Shown here piece by piece: positions 46,541 through 57,822 of a DNA stretch of 64,000 nucleotides. The position numbers and the translations under genes were made by a program. Position 1 is the stretch's first letter, and every line of letters begins with the position of its first letter. Origin of the DNA: Chelonoidis abingdonii (Eukaryota > Chordata > Testudines > Testudinidae); contig NC_133778.1 of NCBI RefSeq assembly GCF_003597395.2, positions 15,333,508 to 15,397,507 on the forward strand, written 5' to 3'. The notes under the pieces were generated by a model. The model made no database searches. It was not told where the DNA came from and saw only the letters and a program-made list of their open reading frames with translations.

Positions 46541-46899
46541 TTTATGTGTGCTATCTATTCTTTTACACTGGGGCTTCTGTATATCAAGAAACATTTACTA
46601 GGTAACTATTTCTCTACAATTCTGGAAGAAGTAAATTCTAAGTATCTGGCTTTTGCACTGATGGGTCTGTAACTTCTATCAAAGCAGAGTTATAGTGACT
46701 GATTTAAGCCTATTTAGGTCAGTGGACAGCCCAGGCCCACAGTGGACAAAACATTGCTTGTAGGAGCTAGGGGAATAGAAAGTAAACTCTTCAGAAGCTC
46801 GCAGTATGTGGGGGCTCCTGTTTAGGAGGCTAAACACTTTGGCCTGTATGTGTGTGGGAGGGAACTTCTTTTGAAGACTGAACAAGAATGAAATGTTGC
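46541..46899. other. Unassigned short stretch
   Basis: Nothing recognised. Confidence 0.35.
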
Positions 46900-47480
46900 T
46901 GGTAGGGCATGTGCACACCCTATGCTGTTGCATCTGTGAAAGGGTTAACAGGGAGATGAGCTGCCTTCTCAGCTGGCATTGATTGGTGGCCCTGCAACAG
47001 CTGGGGAGGTGAAAAGGCTGCAGCTCAGAATGGAAAGGTGGCTGCCAGAGAGGCTGAGGAACCACTGAGAGCAATGTCTTTCAGCACCAGACTGGTGGGA
47101 AGCTGCCCAGGTGGCTGGACTTTGAGAAGACAACCAGTTAGAGAGCCTTGGTGGAAAGCAGTCCAGGGAAGCAGAAATGAATTAGGAGAAACTGGTTTCA
47201 AATGCTTCATATGGGATCCCTGGATGAAAATCCAGAGGAGTAGGTGAGCCTGGGCTCCCCTACTAACACCAACAGAGAGGTCACTAAAGCCTGCAAAGCA
47301 AAGCCTCTGAATGCTAAGAGGCTGGAAAGTGACTTTTCTCTAGGGTCTCTGGCCTCCTGATTGACTCCACTATGGCAGCTATCTGGCTGGACTCATAGTG
47401 AGGAACTACCAGACTTGGGGCTAGATGGTTATTGGCTGAATCAGGGAAAACTGAGGCAGATTCACCATAACATCTCTTCA
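46900..47480 (+). mobile_element. Possible LTR-like repeat
   Basis: GTGAAAGGGTTAACAGGGAG at 46935 and the purine-rich, GC-intermediate sequence after it resemble other turtle LTRs in style. No termini or duplication identified. Low certainty. Confidence 0.3.
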
Positions 47481-50205
47481 ACCATGGGGTGGCATGCTAG
47501 TGGCTGAAAGCAGCTCTGGACAACTGCCATTTCCACTAGTGACCACAGCTGGTTTGTCTATGAATATGATACAACTTTAAGAGGGGGGAATTTTCTAAAA
47601 GCTTAGGAGTAGAGATGAAAAACATGTTTCAGCTGGCAGATGCTCTTTGCAGAACTTGCAGTCCTATAAACTGTGCTGGACTTGAATCCCCACTTTCTGA
47701 ATTACACATAGGAGGTGAACTCACAGACAGCATTCTAATTCCAAAAGGAGAGAAAGGTAGTATATGAGAGCAGAAACAGTAACCTGCAATGGACACTAAT
47801 ACAACCAGCAAAAAGGCTGACTAAATTCTTCCACAATGTACAGGGTCAGATGTAAAAGATATGGGTCACTTCACTAGAGCTAATTAGATGTAATGATCAT
47901 ACATGGGTCGTTAGGAAAAACAATAGATTAAAAACAGTGCCATCCATTTGTTTAAGAACAATGTTTTTTCAATATCTTACACACAGGATTCAGACACTGA
48001 TAAGCCAAACTAGCAGGGAAATCTTCTTGCAGACTCAGTCTCTAATTCAACTGTTAGTCAACTAATAATTTATTTAGGTTAGATATCAGTAATGTCTGTT
48101 CACCAGTTAATTAACTATAGTGTGAAATACACACACACACACACATAGAGGACCTGGGAAATGTTGCTGTTTTACCCATAGCTTTGATTCTAATTAAAAA
48201 TTGATATCCAAGCTTTAATAGAATTGTGCCTGAAAATGACAAAAGACTATGTTTAACAAGATCAATAGTAATCACACTGACCGTTGTCCAGGGGAAAACT
48301 CCTATCAGAAAAATTGAACCTTATGCTATAGAGAGCTAGACAGTCTCTTAGGCTGAAGATTTATGAAACTATTTGGGATCACCTGATGTACCAATTAAAA
48401 CAGAATAAATTACACTAGCTACTTATTTATCACTATAATTCTTTCAGAGCTTAATGCAGCCAGTGATTAACTTTCCTAGGAATTGTGCCTTTGTTTCACT
48501 GTAGTTTAACATGTTACCACCTTAACTAAGGTGTGATGGCTGAGCTTGTTCAGAAATAGGCACTACTTATTCCCACCTGCAGATGGAAGAATGAACTGTC
48601 TTTTGCTTTCTGGTTAGTAACACTGGTAACCTGTTGGTTACTAGAAATGAGCCCAACTACAAAGTTTGCATCTGGCTTTTGATTTTGACCATCCCTAAAA
48701 TTTGGGGTTGTTCAGAATGGAGGTTTTGGCTAATTATAAAGACAAGAACAACTTTCAAAATTTGGCTTTAGATCATGAAAACCCATGTTTAGGATTAGGT
48801 TACTCTGTCACAAATAGAAGACAAATCCACTATGTGGCAGTTACCAAAACTGAATGTTGAATTTTTTTTAAAAGGATCAACTATCAAAACTTCATAATGC
48901 AGTTATGCTGAGTTTATTCTCATTGGGCCTGATCTAAAGCCCATTTTACGGGTGGAAAAGTCACATGACTTCATTGAGCTTTTAGATCATGGTTAGTCGT
49001 ACTTCTGAGTAGCTTTGGTTCATGATTTCTCTCATCTCCACCCTGTCCCTGAATGTACATGAATTTTATTTGAATATTTACTGTGGCCTGAAACTGAACT
49101 TTTTAAAAGCTAGAGTGAGCCTGGGTTCCTGTCAGGTTGTATACATGATGGAAGGAGCGGAGGTCTCCAAAGCCATATATTTTCAAAAAGCATTCTCAGA
49201 TATTTAGCTTCTCTTCTTCCCTATAAGGGAAGGAGAATGGCAATGGCAGATCTAACACCTATCATCTTTGAAAGGTTCCCCCCCCATTGCTGAGTTCTTG
49301 TGACCATCTTTCAAAGGTGCCTAAATAAGTTAGGTATCCAAATATCTTAGATTTCCTTTGAAAATTCTGTCAGTTCCTTAAGTTTGGACTTTTTTTTTTG
49401 GCTTGGTATGAATCCCTGTAGATAAATGCCATCTGAAATGTAAGTATGTGACAAATGTTACCTTTACTGCAATTTCCTGAGAATTGTGAAATTGTGCTTC
49501 AGCTAGGATAAATTTTGAAACAATTTAAGTTGAAGTTACTATCTCCTGGCAAACCTACTGAGAAAGTCAATGAAGGAAAATGGCAAGCAGAAAGCTGCCA
49601 CACTTTACATGACTAGTAACTTACCATAAAAGTATTCCTGTCTTACAATCAGCACAAATGACAGCCAATCCCTGTGTTAATCAGAAGAAGAGAAGCATTC
49701 CTTGGCAGTTTCTCTACTAACTGACACTTTGAGGATTAGACCAAAACACTGCAATTAATGCCATGTTTGATGGATGAAATTTGATAATCAGTGCACTTCA
49801 GCCTACTGGATCTAATTATGTCCATCCATAGCTAGGATACACTTGTGCAGCTGTGCTGATATCAATTCTTCTATGCCAATTTATACCAGCTGAAGATCTG
49901 GCCCATAATCTTCTGAGATTGTGCTGGCTAATGCAAAAAGTTTTGCATCCGGCTCTGAAGATGGTCAGAGCAGAGCCCATTTGAAACATCTTCTCTACTA
50001 GAGTGTTCTACTGTCTGGGACCCAGCACTGACAATCCCTTGCCTTCACATCCTGCAAGACTCCCTCTGGGTATTTTCAGTTTGTGCTGTCGATGAGAATG
50101 GAGCTCCAAGAAGGTAATTTAAGAGTTAGGCCAGTCTTTGAAGACCAGAATTGGCAGTGAATTGGACCTCGTAGCAGCCAGAAAGCCAGTGGAGAGGGTC
50201 TGGAC
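47481..50205. other. Unassigned stretch with one CA microsatellite
   Basis: An (AC)n run lies at 48129-48145. Elsewhere I see no gene, RNA or named repeat. Confidence 0.45.
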
Positions 50206-50399
50206 TACAGATGCTCCCCAGGTTACACAAGACCTGACTTAAGCAAATTAGCACTTATGGAAAAAGTTCTATAAGCCAGAAATAGGATTTTTGAGTTGTG
50301 GAAATTTTTGCTTAATGTACAGGTAAGTTTCCGACTTATGCAAAATTCAAGTTATGCAAGGCTTTCCAGAACGATTGCGTAAGTCGGGGTGCGTCTGTA
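50206..50399. mobile_element. MITE, nearly complete copy
   Basis: Left end ACAGATGCTCCCCAGGTTAC, right end (reverse complement) ACAGACGCACCCCGACTTAC: terminal inverted repeats with 16 of 20 matches. The interior repeats related words (GACTTAAGCAAATTAGC, CCGACTTATGCAAAATTC, TTGCGTAAGTCGG). It shares about 85 bp with the fragment at 25428-25525. No coding capacity. Confidence 0.75.
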
Positions 50400-53088
50400 C
50401 TATTATGTGCTCCTTGTAACTTGTTCCATTCAGGAAGTGGGCTGCTTTACCGAGGAAGACTCTGCAGTGTTTTGTACCACCATGCAGTATAATAGACATC
50501 TCCTTTGGAGTGTACTATATGAACCTCAGATGTGTGATGCATGTAGTCCTTTCTATCAACTCTTCTTCATACCTAAGGGACATGTATATAAAGCACATTT
50601 AGTTATGAGCCTGGAAGATCAAGGAAATATAAGCACAGCACATCTTGCTATACGTAAGAGCTGTTACCTACCAAATTTAATATACAATTTCTCAAACTAG
50701 ATACAGTAAAGCCTCAAGGATCCAAAACTCTCCGTTCCATATAACAGAGTCATGTCCCTGATGTCTTTTCACTACACTGCAAACTCTCTGAATCAATCAA
50801 AACTGCAATTAGCCAAACTTAGTCTTTGTCCCCATAATGTAATACACTGGAGGAGTGTTATTTGTAGTAAAATTCAGAGTAGGAAGTTTTTTTTTCCTGA
50901 GCTGAATCTATATTATGCTGTATCTGTTAGAAACAGTGATCAGAAAATGTGACCATGTACCCTTGCTGTGACATGTGACATGGACTCTCACATACTATCT
51001 GTATAGCACCTAGCAAAATGGTACTTTGAACTCAGTTGGGGCTTCACAACAATAACAATGCTCTGTATCAGCTTCAGGAAGAGGATGGAAAACCTCAGGA
51101 CCGCATGACACAGAAACATTACCCCATGAAGTTCTGCATTCCCAGTGTGCTTACTGCACCACACAAATGGTGTGCTATTTAAAGCAGAGATCTCCTTTCT
51201 CTGCTCCATTGTCCTCAGAGCAGGGTCATATGGGTAAAATGTCTTATTTTTATTCAAATTTTTTTGAGGGGAGAGTCTCTTCACGTTTTCACACTCTGTT
51301 TTTGATTATTCTGGTTCCTTGTTGCTTTTGTTGGGGTGGAAGAAAGATCACTCCTCAAAAAAGCTATGGGGCTGGAAAAAGTGAAGTAGGAGAGCAAAGG
51401 AGTGGGGGCAGCAGGCTAAAAGATCTCTCTGGTGTGCTGAGAGGGGTAGAATGAAGTAAGTCTTGAGTATAGCAGAAGGTCCCCTGTTTGAAACACCTTT
51501 GGCAAATCCTTCTTAAATCAACCCCCTTGGTTCCCACTCATGTAATCAGCATAGAACAAGCCCTCTGGATTCCCCTTCTATGAGCATCCCCTTCTATCAG
51601 ATCTACTATGATTAAAGTTGGCACTCTACACTGTCTTGTCATGGACAGTCACCGAGAGCTGGCATACATCATAGCTTGTCGCCTCAGTAACGAAATCTGT
51701 CTTGCTACTGCCTTCCTGTGTTTCCAGTCATACCTCTAAGATGAGTCAACTGGTAGTTATGGATAACTCTTAGTTCTCACTAAGGAATTTGAAAGGACTT
51801 CTCCTGGAGGGGTAGTGCATATTGCCTGTGTCACACAGTAGATACAGGAGATGTCTTGGCTACATCACTTTGACCTACTGATGATCCATTCTGTTTCAAT
51901 GTGCACCCAAGTGCAAATTTCTCTTCTATAACCACTATTCAATCTCTGCTTTGGAAAAGTGCTTGGATCAGATTGACTATGGGACATATAGGAGTTATTT
52001 TGTATCCTCAACTTTGGGAATGCAGAAACCTCACTGGGTATGGGTTACTATCAAGAGATCCTCTCCTTTATGTTTGAGGAGGCTTGCTTGGAGATAGTGA
52101 GACAGGTTAGTAGTCTTATCACTGCTGACCACACTCTTTCCATGGACACCAGTAGATTTCCTGGAATAGTATTTCCTCTTGTGCAGCTGTCATCTCTATC
52201 CCACGATGGCTGACAACAACACGTCACTGTGCCCAGAAGGCTCAATTCTGGCAGTTCCATTTTGTAAGTATAGGTATGAATTCAGTTTCTTGTGTTATGC
52301 TGCAAATTGAATCCATGGATTGGGGAGGCCTCTCGCATGCAGATGTCTGAGCTCCATGTCCAGGTTCCATAACCAGAGGAAAGCCTCTGTACCAAGGGAG
52401 GTTGAGGCATTGTTGGCAACTCTCTAGGTGTCTGGTTGCACCCTCCCACCATGAGTTATTTTTTTTGTAGTGCTGTGCCACAATTGCGGCATGGAGAGGA
52501 AACCAGACCAAGCTGGTGCCTGGTTGAGCTAGAGAGTAATCCGAGCCTGCTTCAGGATTTCAAATCAAGTGGACATGGAGGCAGATGCAGCGATTGAACT
52601 CTTGAATGTACTTAGCATTACTCTTTCCCACCAACATTTCCACTCTGTAAGGATGTAATTATTGGGTCCTTAGCAGTGCTGATTGTCCGGGGACAGTAGC
52701 ACTATTGTCAGACAGGGCTAGAGTTACCACAGCAAATTGGTATCCAGAGACCAGCTGCAGTGTCACACACCCCAAATGCAGGAGTTGGATTCCTCCCCTG
52801 AACATGAGCAGACCTTTGAGTTGGCCCAATATGTTGCCTGGTGGGGAACAGAACATCCGTCAGTAGGAGATGTAATAGGTTGATTTCATCTATATCTGAT
52901 CTCCAGGCAGACGAAACAGCAATGGCATTTCATCAAAAGTCCGGCAGAGCTCATTCACTAATGTGCGAACGCACACATGGCAGGTTGGTATGGCTCAAGT
53001 AGCCACTAGTAATACAAGTGGGTGACTTCAGCTCCATGTCGACAAGCAACGTCTAGGCATCTGGTCACCCAGACCTGCAGATCAGCAT
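50400..53088. other. Unassigned; possible SINE tail
   Basis: 50990-51060 (TATAGCACCTAGCAAAATGG, GGGCTTCACAACAATAAC) resembles the 3' tail of a SINE without its head. The remaining 2 kb shows no supported gene. Minus-strand frames at 52051-52856 might belong to the LINE remnant that follows, but I cannot show it. Confidence 0.35.
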
Positions 53089-53322
53089 TCAACTGCAGCA
53101 AACACCAGGGCCAATACAGCTGTACAAAGGACCAAAGGGTTTGCTCCCCAGGAGGCTCACAACTTTTTTCATATCAAGTTGGTGTGGGAGAAGCTTTGAG
53201 TATGTCTGGCTATGGTCAAGCTTTGCTCCCAAGTATGTAACAACTTGATGGAGTGGCAGCAGCCATCCTTGGCCCTGGATTGAGATGGCAAGATGACTGT
53301 TTAAATGGAAAGTAATTGTCAC
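53089..53322 (-). pseudogene. Possible LINE reverse-transcriptase remnant
   Basis: A 77-codon minus-strand frame contains VTYLGAKLDHSQTY. This resembles the YLGxxLD..LxY segment just after the palm domain in several non-LTR retrotransposon proteins. The rest of the protein is not visible on either side, and the match is short, so this is tentative. Confidence 0.35.
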
Positions 53323-53399
53323 TCACTTCTGACACTGGAGACTAAGTCTCAATGAAACCAAGAAATGCAGATATGCCCTTTGAAAGCTCAGTTTGACAA

Positions 53400-53733
53400 C
53401 TGGCATGCTTATTTGCTCTGCAACCACGAGAGAGAGAGTGTGTGCGCTCTCAGCTCCCCCAAAACCCACTCTCTACTCCCACATACACACAACACACTCC
53501 ACTCCATCTCACCCCTTCCATTTGAAAAGCACATTGCAGCCACTTGCATGCTCGGATAGCTACCACAATGCACTGCTCTCTGTGGCCGTTGCAAGAGCTG
53601 CTAATGTGGCCATGCCAGTGTGCTTGCAGCTGTCAGTGTGGACAGACTGCAGCGCTTTCCCTACTGCGCTCTGTAAAGGCTGGTTTAACTCAGAGTGCTC
53701 TACATCTGCAAGTGTAGCCCTGCCCTCAGTCTT
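53400..53733. mobile_element. Probable non-autonomous DNA transposon
   Basis: The right end reads CTACATCTGCAAGTGTAGCCC, a terminus I associate with a turtle inverted-repeat element, and the interior has CpG-richer text such as GCAGCGCTTTCCCTACTGCG. The left end is not clear. Contains a short (GA)n/(GT)n stretch near 53430. Confidence 0.45.
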
Positions 53734-55744
53734 TAGCCTTGGATGATCTGCTTGTGGGGGTGGATTTTGTTGCTATAAAATCTTTGGGTTGAAGGAGCTG
53801 TGCTAGCAACGTGTGTGTGTGAGATAACTGACACAGTTGCTCCCTGCAAACCAACCACTGGTGATGGACTACAATCCCAGAAAGAGGGTTGCCTTATCTC
53901 TCTGTTCCAGGACTGTTTGTCATGTAGATCAAAATAGGGTCAGAACATATTCTAAGCTTGTCACATTTTTCCTCCTCCACTGGGAAGCTGAGCTGTAAGG
54001 ACTAAGCACATATACTGTTGCTCAGCAGAGGAATGATGCAGGTATTTGGAAAAAGGAACACCACTTCTCCCTAGCTTTATATCCTTCAACAGTTTGGACT
54101 CCAGGTGGAGCAGAGGGCACTTGGTAGCTAACAGAAATACCCAGCACTTTATGGGATTGACACCATGGGCTAAATGTTCAAAAATCACCAATGATTTAGG
54201 GTGCCCCAAAACTCTGGGTGCTCAGCTTGAACCTTAAGGCAACCCCCATTTTCAGAAAGTGCTGAGCACCTGCTCACTGATAATCAGGCCTCATTCAATT
54301 TCTCTGGTTGGACATCAAAAACCTGAGGTACCCCAAATCACTAGACATTTTTGAAAACTTTGACCATTTATATCACAGAAAATAGAGAATCTTTGATGCC
54401 TGTATCAGACATTTGTTGGCTATACATAGCAGCGTGCAGACTATCTAGCTTAGAAATGCAATGTTCTCAACTGTATTTGACCTTAAAATTAAAAACGAAA
54501 ATGTCTATCTGTCCTTTCAGATAAAAGCACTGATCAGTTTTTAAATGCAAAATTACAGTAAATGAATTTTCACAGTGGTAATCTCTGATTACCCACACTG
54601 GAAAACAGCTACCTCATCTAAACAAAATTCATCATCCACAGAATAGATGAAAATGTCACTTAATTTCATTTGAAATTATATCACATTCAATACTTCCAGT
54701 TTCTTAATATGTGCCTAGACCAAAAGAGATTAGAGATTTTTGAGGAATATTATGACAGAGGAATATTCAGGTCAGTTAATCTGTCTAAACGGAGGTTATT
54801 TATAAATAGCTCTTTGATATGCAAAGATGCTGCACAGTGCTGAAATAAGTCCTAAATTTTGATAATACAATACATAGCACATGGAACCAACAAAGCAGAA
54901 CCCTGCTCTGTGAAGACTTGCCCTACTGCACTGCCTTCATTAACTTGGTAGCCTGGGCTAATGCTGTTCTGCAGGAAATCAGTATGCTTGTTCAGTGCTG
55001 GCTGGGAATGCTGCTGCTTTCATGATGGATGTAAGCAGGAGAAGCAGACATGGTTTAAATGAAGATAGGTCTCTCAAATGGTAATAGGTAATGGTGCGTC
55101 CCGGGAGAGAGGACGCTGTACTGCAACTCAAAAAAGACTCATTCTGCCACTAACCACCTATGTGATTTTGCTCAAGTTGCCTTATCTCTTTGTGCCAAAT
55201 GCCTAGCCCAGTCGGGTGCTGATCTTGGGGCACCTCTACGTGCTATTACGGTACAAGTAAATGTTCATTTCTACCTCCATAATTGGGATATAATGGGACC
55301 AATTGTCTGAGAAGCAAACTTTAGGGAGTTTTGATGTCAACGGAGGATAAGTGGATGACTAGCTCCCCTCACCCCCAAAAAAGGAGAAAACTTTGTTAAT
55401 CATAGGCAAGAAGATGAGACCTGAGGCCAGATCCTTTTGCTAGGGTAAAGCCACATAGCTCCATTAATTTTAAGGGAGAAATGCTGACTAACGCTAGCTG
55501 CAGATCTGGCCTCCAGACTGTCTAACATCTTTCAGGGGTGAAGCACTGAGGATGAAGCTAACCCTCCTATCACTGTCCTGGACTTTTGCCAGTCTTTCTT
55601 GGCCTAGACCAGGGAATAAATATTTGGTAGATGAAATACCGATTCTGCAAAGGACTTGCTTACATCCCATTGAAGTCAATGGGACTTAATAATACGTTTA
55701 AAGTTAGCTAGTCAGTAGGACAACCTCAGCACAATCCTAGCTTA
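53734..55744. other. Unassigned; possible SINE near 55.1 kb
   Basis: 55115-55260 (CACCTATGTGATTTTGCTCAAG, TTATCTCTTTGTGCC, ATCTTGGGGCACCTC) looks like a diverged MIR-type SINE body on the plus strand. The rest shows nothing. Confidence 0.4.
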
Positions 55745-55900
55745 GGTACAGACCTGTGAGGTAGGGAAGTGATCTTATAGTGTTTTCAGATGGAAACCTG
55801 GGGCACAGGCTGAGGGTTTGTCAAAGATCACATCTGTGGCAGAGCTGGAATTTGAATCTGTCTCCTAAATTCCTGACTACTGCCCTAAACATTAAAGGTT
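55745..55900 (-). mobile_element. Diverged SINE, inverted
   Basis: On the minus strand: TTTAGGGCAGTAGTCAGGAA (head), GATTCAAATTCCAGC (B-box-like), then TGATCTTTGACAAACCCTC and a reduced core. Same type as the copies at 10.3 and 12.8 kb. Confidence 0.6.
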
Positions 55901-56046
55901 CCTTCCTCTCTGCATGAAGGGGGAATCCTTAATCATGACCTCAAGGCCTGATTCTTCCATTTTCACAGATGTAGCTCTGACTTCTGAAGAGATTTGACTT
56001 TGTTTCCCTTGTGTGCACAGAAGTTGCCAACATGTAGCTGGGTAAT
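55901..56046. other. Unassigned short stretch
   Basis: Nothing recognised. It ends where the Penelope-like element starts. Confidence 0.35.
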
Positions 56047-57822
56047 GTATCAGAGGGGTAACCGTGTTAGTCTGGATCTGTAAAAGCAGCAGAGAATCCT
56101 GTGGCACCTTATAGACTAACAGACGTTTTGGAGCATGAGCTTTCGTGGGTGAATACCCACTTCGTCGCATGCATGTAGTGGAAATTTCCAGGGGCAGGTA
56201 TATATATGCTAGCAAGCAAGCTAGAGATAACGAGGTTAGTTCAGTCACAGGGAGAGTGAGGCTGTTCTAGCAGTGAGGTGTGAAACCCACGAGTAGAAGA
56301 AACTGGTTCTGTAGTTGGCAGGGAGGTAAGCATATCAAGTCTTTGTTGCAAAGCGCATCGACTGATTCGGTGTAAATTTGCAGATGGAACTGAACGCTCA
56401 GCAGTTTCTCTTGAAGTCTGGTCGCTGAAGTTTTTTTTGGCTGCACGATGGCCACCTAAGGTCTGCTTATAAGTGTGGCCAGGGAGGTTGAAGTGCTCTC
56501 ACTACAGGTTTTTGTATATGTGCCATTCCCTAATATCTGATTTTGTCCATTTATTCTTTTTCCGCTAGTGACTGTCCAGTTTGGCTGATGTACATAGCCA
56601 GGGGAGCATTGCTGCTGGCATATGATGGCGTCATCTACAGTTGATGGAACTGTGCAGGTGAATGACAGTGATGGTGTGGCGACTGGTAATAAGGTCCTGG
56701 ATGGGTGTCGCTGTGTAGATATGCGGAAGCACAGTTGGCATCGAGGTATTGTGGCATCGGATTGGTTCCTGAGCTAGAGCTAAACGCTAATGGTGCGCGG
56801 TGTGCAGTTCCTGGTGGAATACGTTTCAGTGGCAGGTTGTACTAGGGGCCGAGGAATTGCCTGTCACCCAAAGGCTGTGAAAGTGTGGGATCATCTGTCG
56901 CAAGGATGGCTGTAGATCCCTGATGAATAGCGTTGGAGGGGTTTTTAGGGCTGGGGCTGTATCGTGATAAGCGCCAGTGGAGTCCTGTTGGTTTCTTTCT
57001 TGGGTTTGGGTCTTGCAGTAGGAGGCTTCTGGGTACAATATGGCTCTTGTTGATCTGTTTCCTTATTTCCTCGTGTGGGTATTCCGTAGTTTTGAGAATG
57101 CTTGTGGAGATTTTGTAGGTGTTGTCCTGATTCTGATGGGTTAGGAGCAGATGCGTTGTACCTCAGTGCTTGGCTGTAGAAAATGGATCGTGCTAAATGT
57201 GCCCGGGAAATGGAAGCTGGAGGCCATGAAAAAGGTAGGCATCAGGGTCCGGTTAGGGTTTGATATAGGGTGTGTTAATGTGACGCAGTCACTATATTGC
57301 ACAGTGGTAAGGTCTAGGAAGTAGGACCTCCCGTGTAGCTTGGTCCAGCTGAGGCTGATGGTGGGTGGAAAGCTGTTGAAATCCGTGGTCAGGAGAATTT
57401 TTTCCCATATGTCCCTTCGCATGGGTCCAGATGATGAAGATTCATAATGTGCGTAGGTAGAGAAGGGCATGAAGTGGCACGAAGCTAGAGGAAGCGTTGT
57501 TTTCCAGGTCGCATAAATATTGGCATATTGTGCGGGCCATGCGGGGTGCCCATAGGATGCCACTGATCTGGAGATATAACTTAGTCATCAAAATTTGAAA
57601 TATTGGAGTGTGAGTTCTACAAGGACTGAGCTGCAGCGCCAGTTGTAAGCTGTGGCATGCATCAGGGATCTGTTCCTGACAGGCTTGTATTCCATCTTTG
57701 TAGTAGATGTTTGTGTAGAGAGCCTCTACATCGCATGGTGGTAGGATGGTGTTTTCTGGGAGGTGACCAATCGCATTGTAGTTCCTCAGGATCGTAGGAT
57801 GTCAGGGAGATAGCTAGGGAGT
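56047..57822 (-). mobile_element. Penelope-like element (PLE), 3' part
   Basis: On the minus strand this reads as the C-terminal half of a PLE protein followed by its 3' region, ending with the tail seen on the plus strand as CAGAGGGGTAACCGTGTTAG. PLEs pair a telomerase-like reverse transcriptase with a GIY-YIG endonuclease. The endonuclease start is visible at about 56547-56600 as Ala-Met-Tyr-Ile-x-Gln-Thr-Gly-Gln-Ser. The palm active site (Tyr-Ile-Asp-Asp in relatives) falls at about 57425-57465, where several bases are missing and the codons no longer read. Dozens of single-base gaps break every frame. It continues at 62993 after an inserted CR1. Family assignment is by recall of turtle PLEs. 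Confidence 0.82.
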
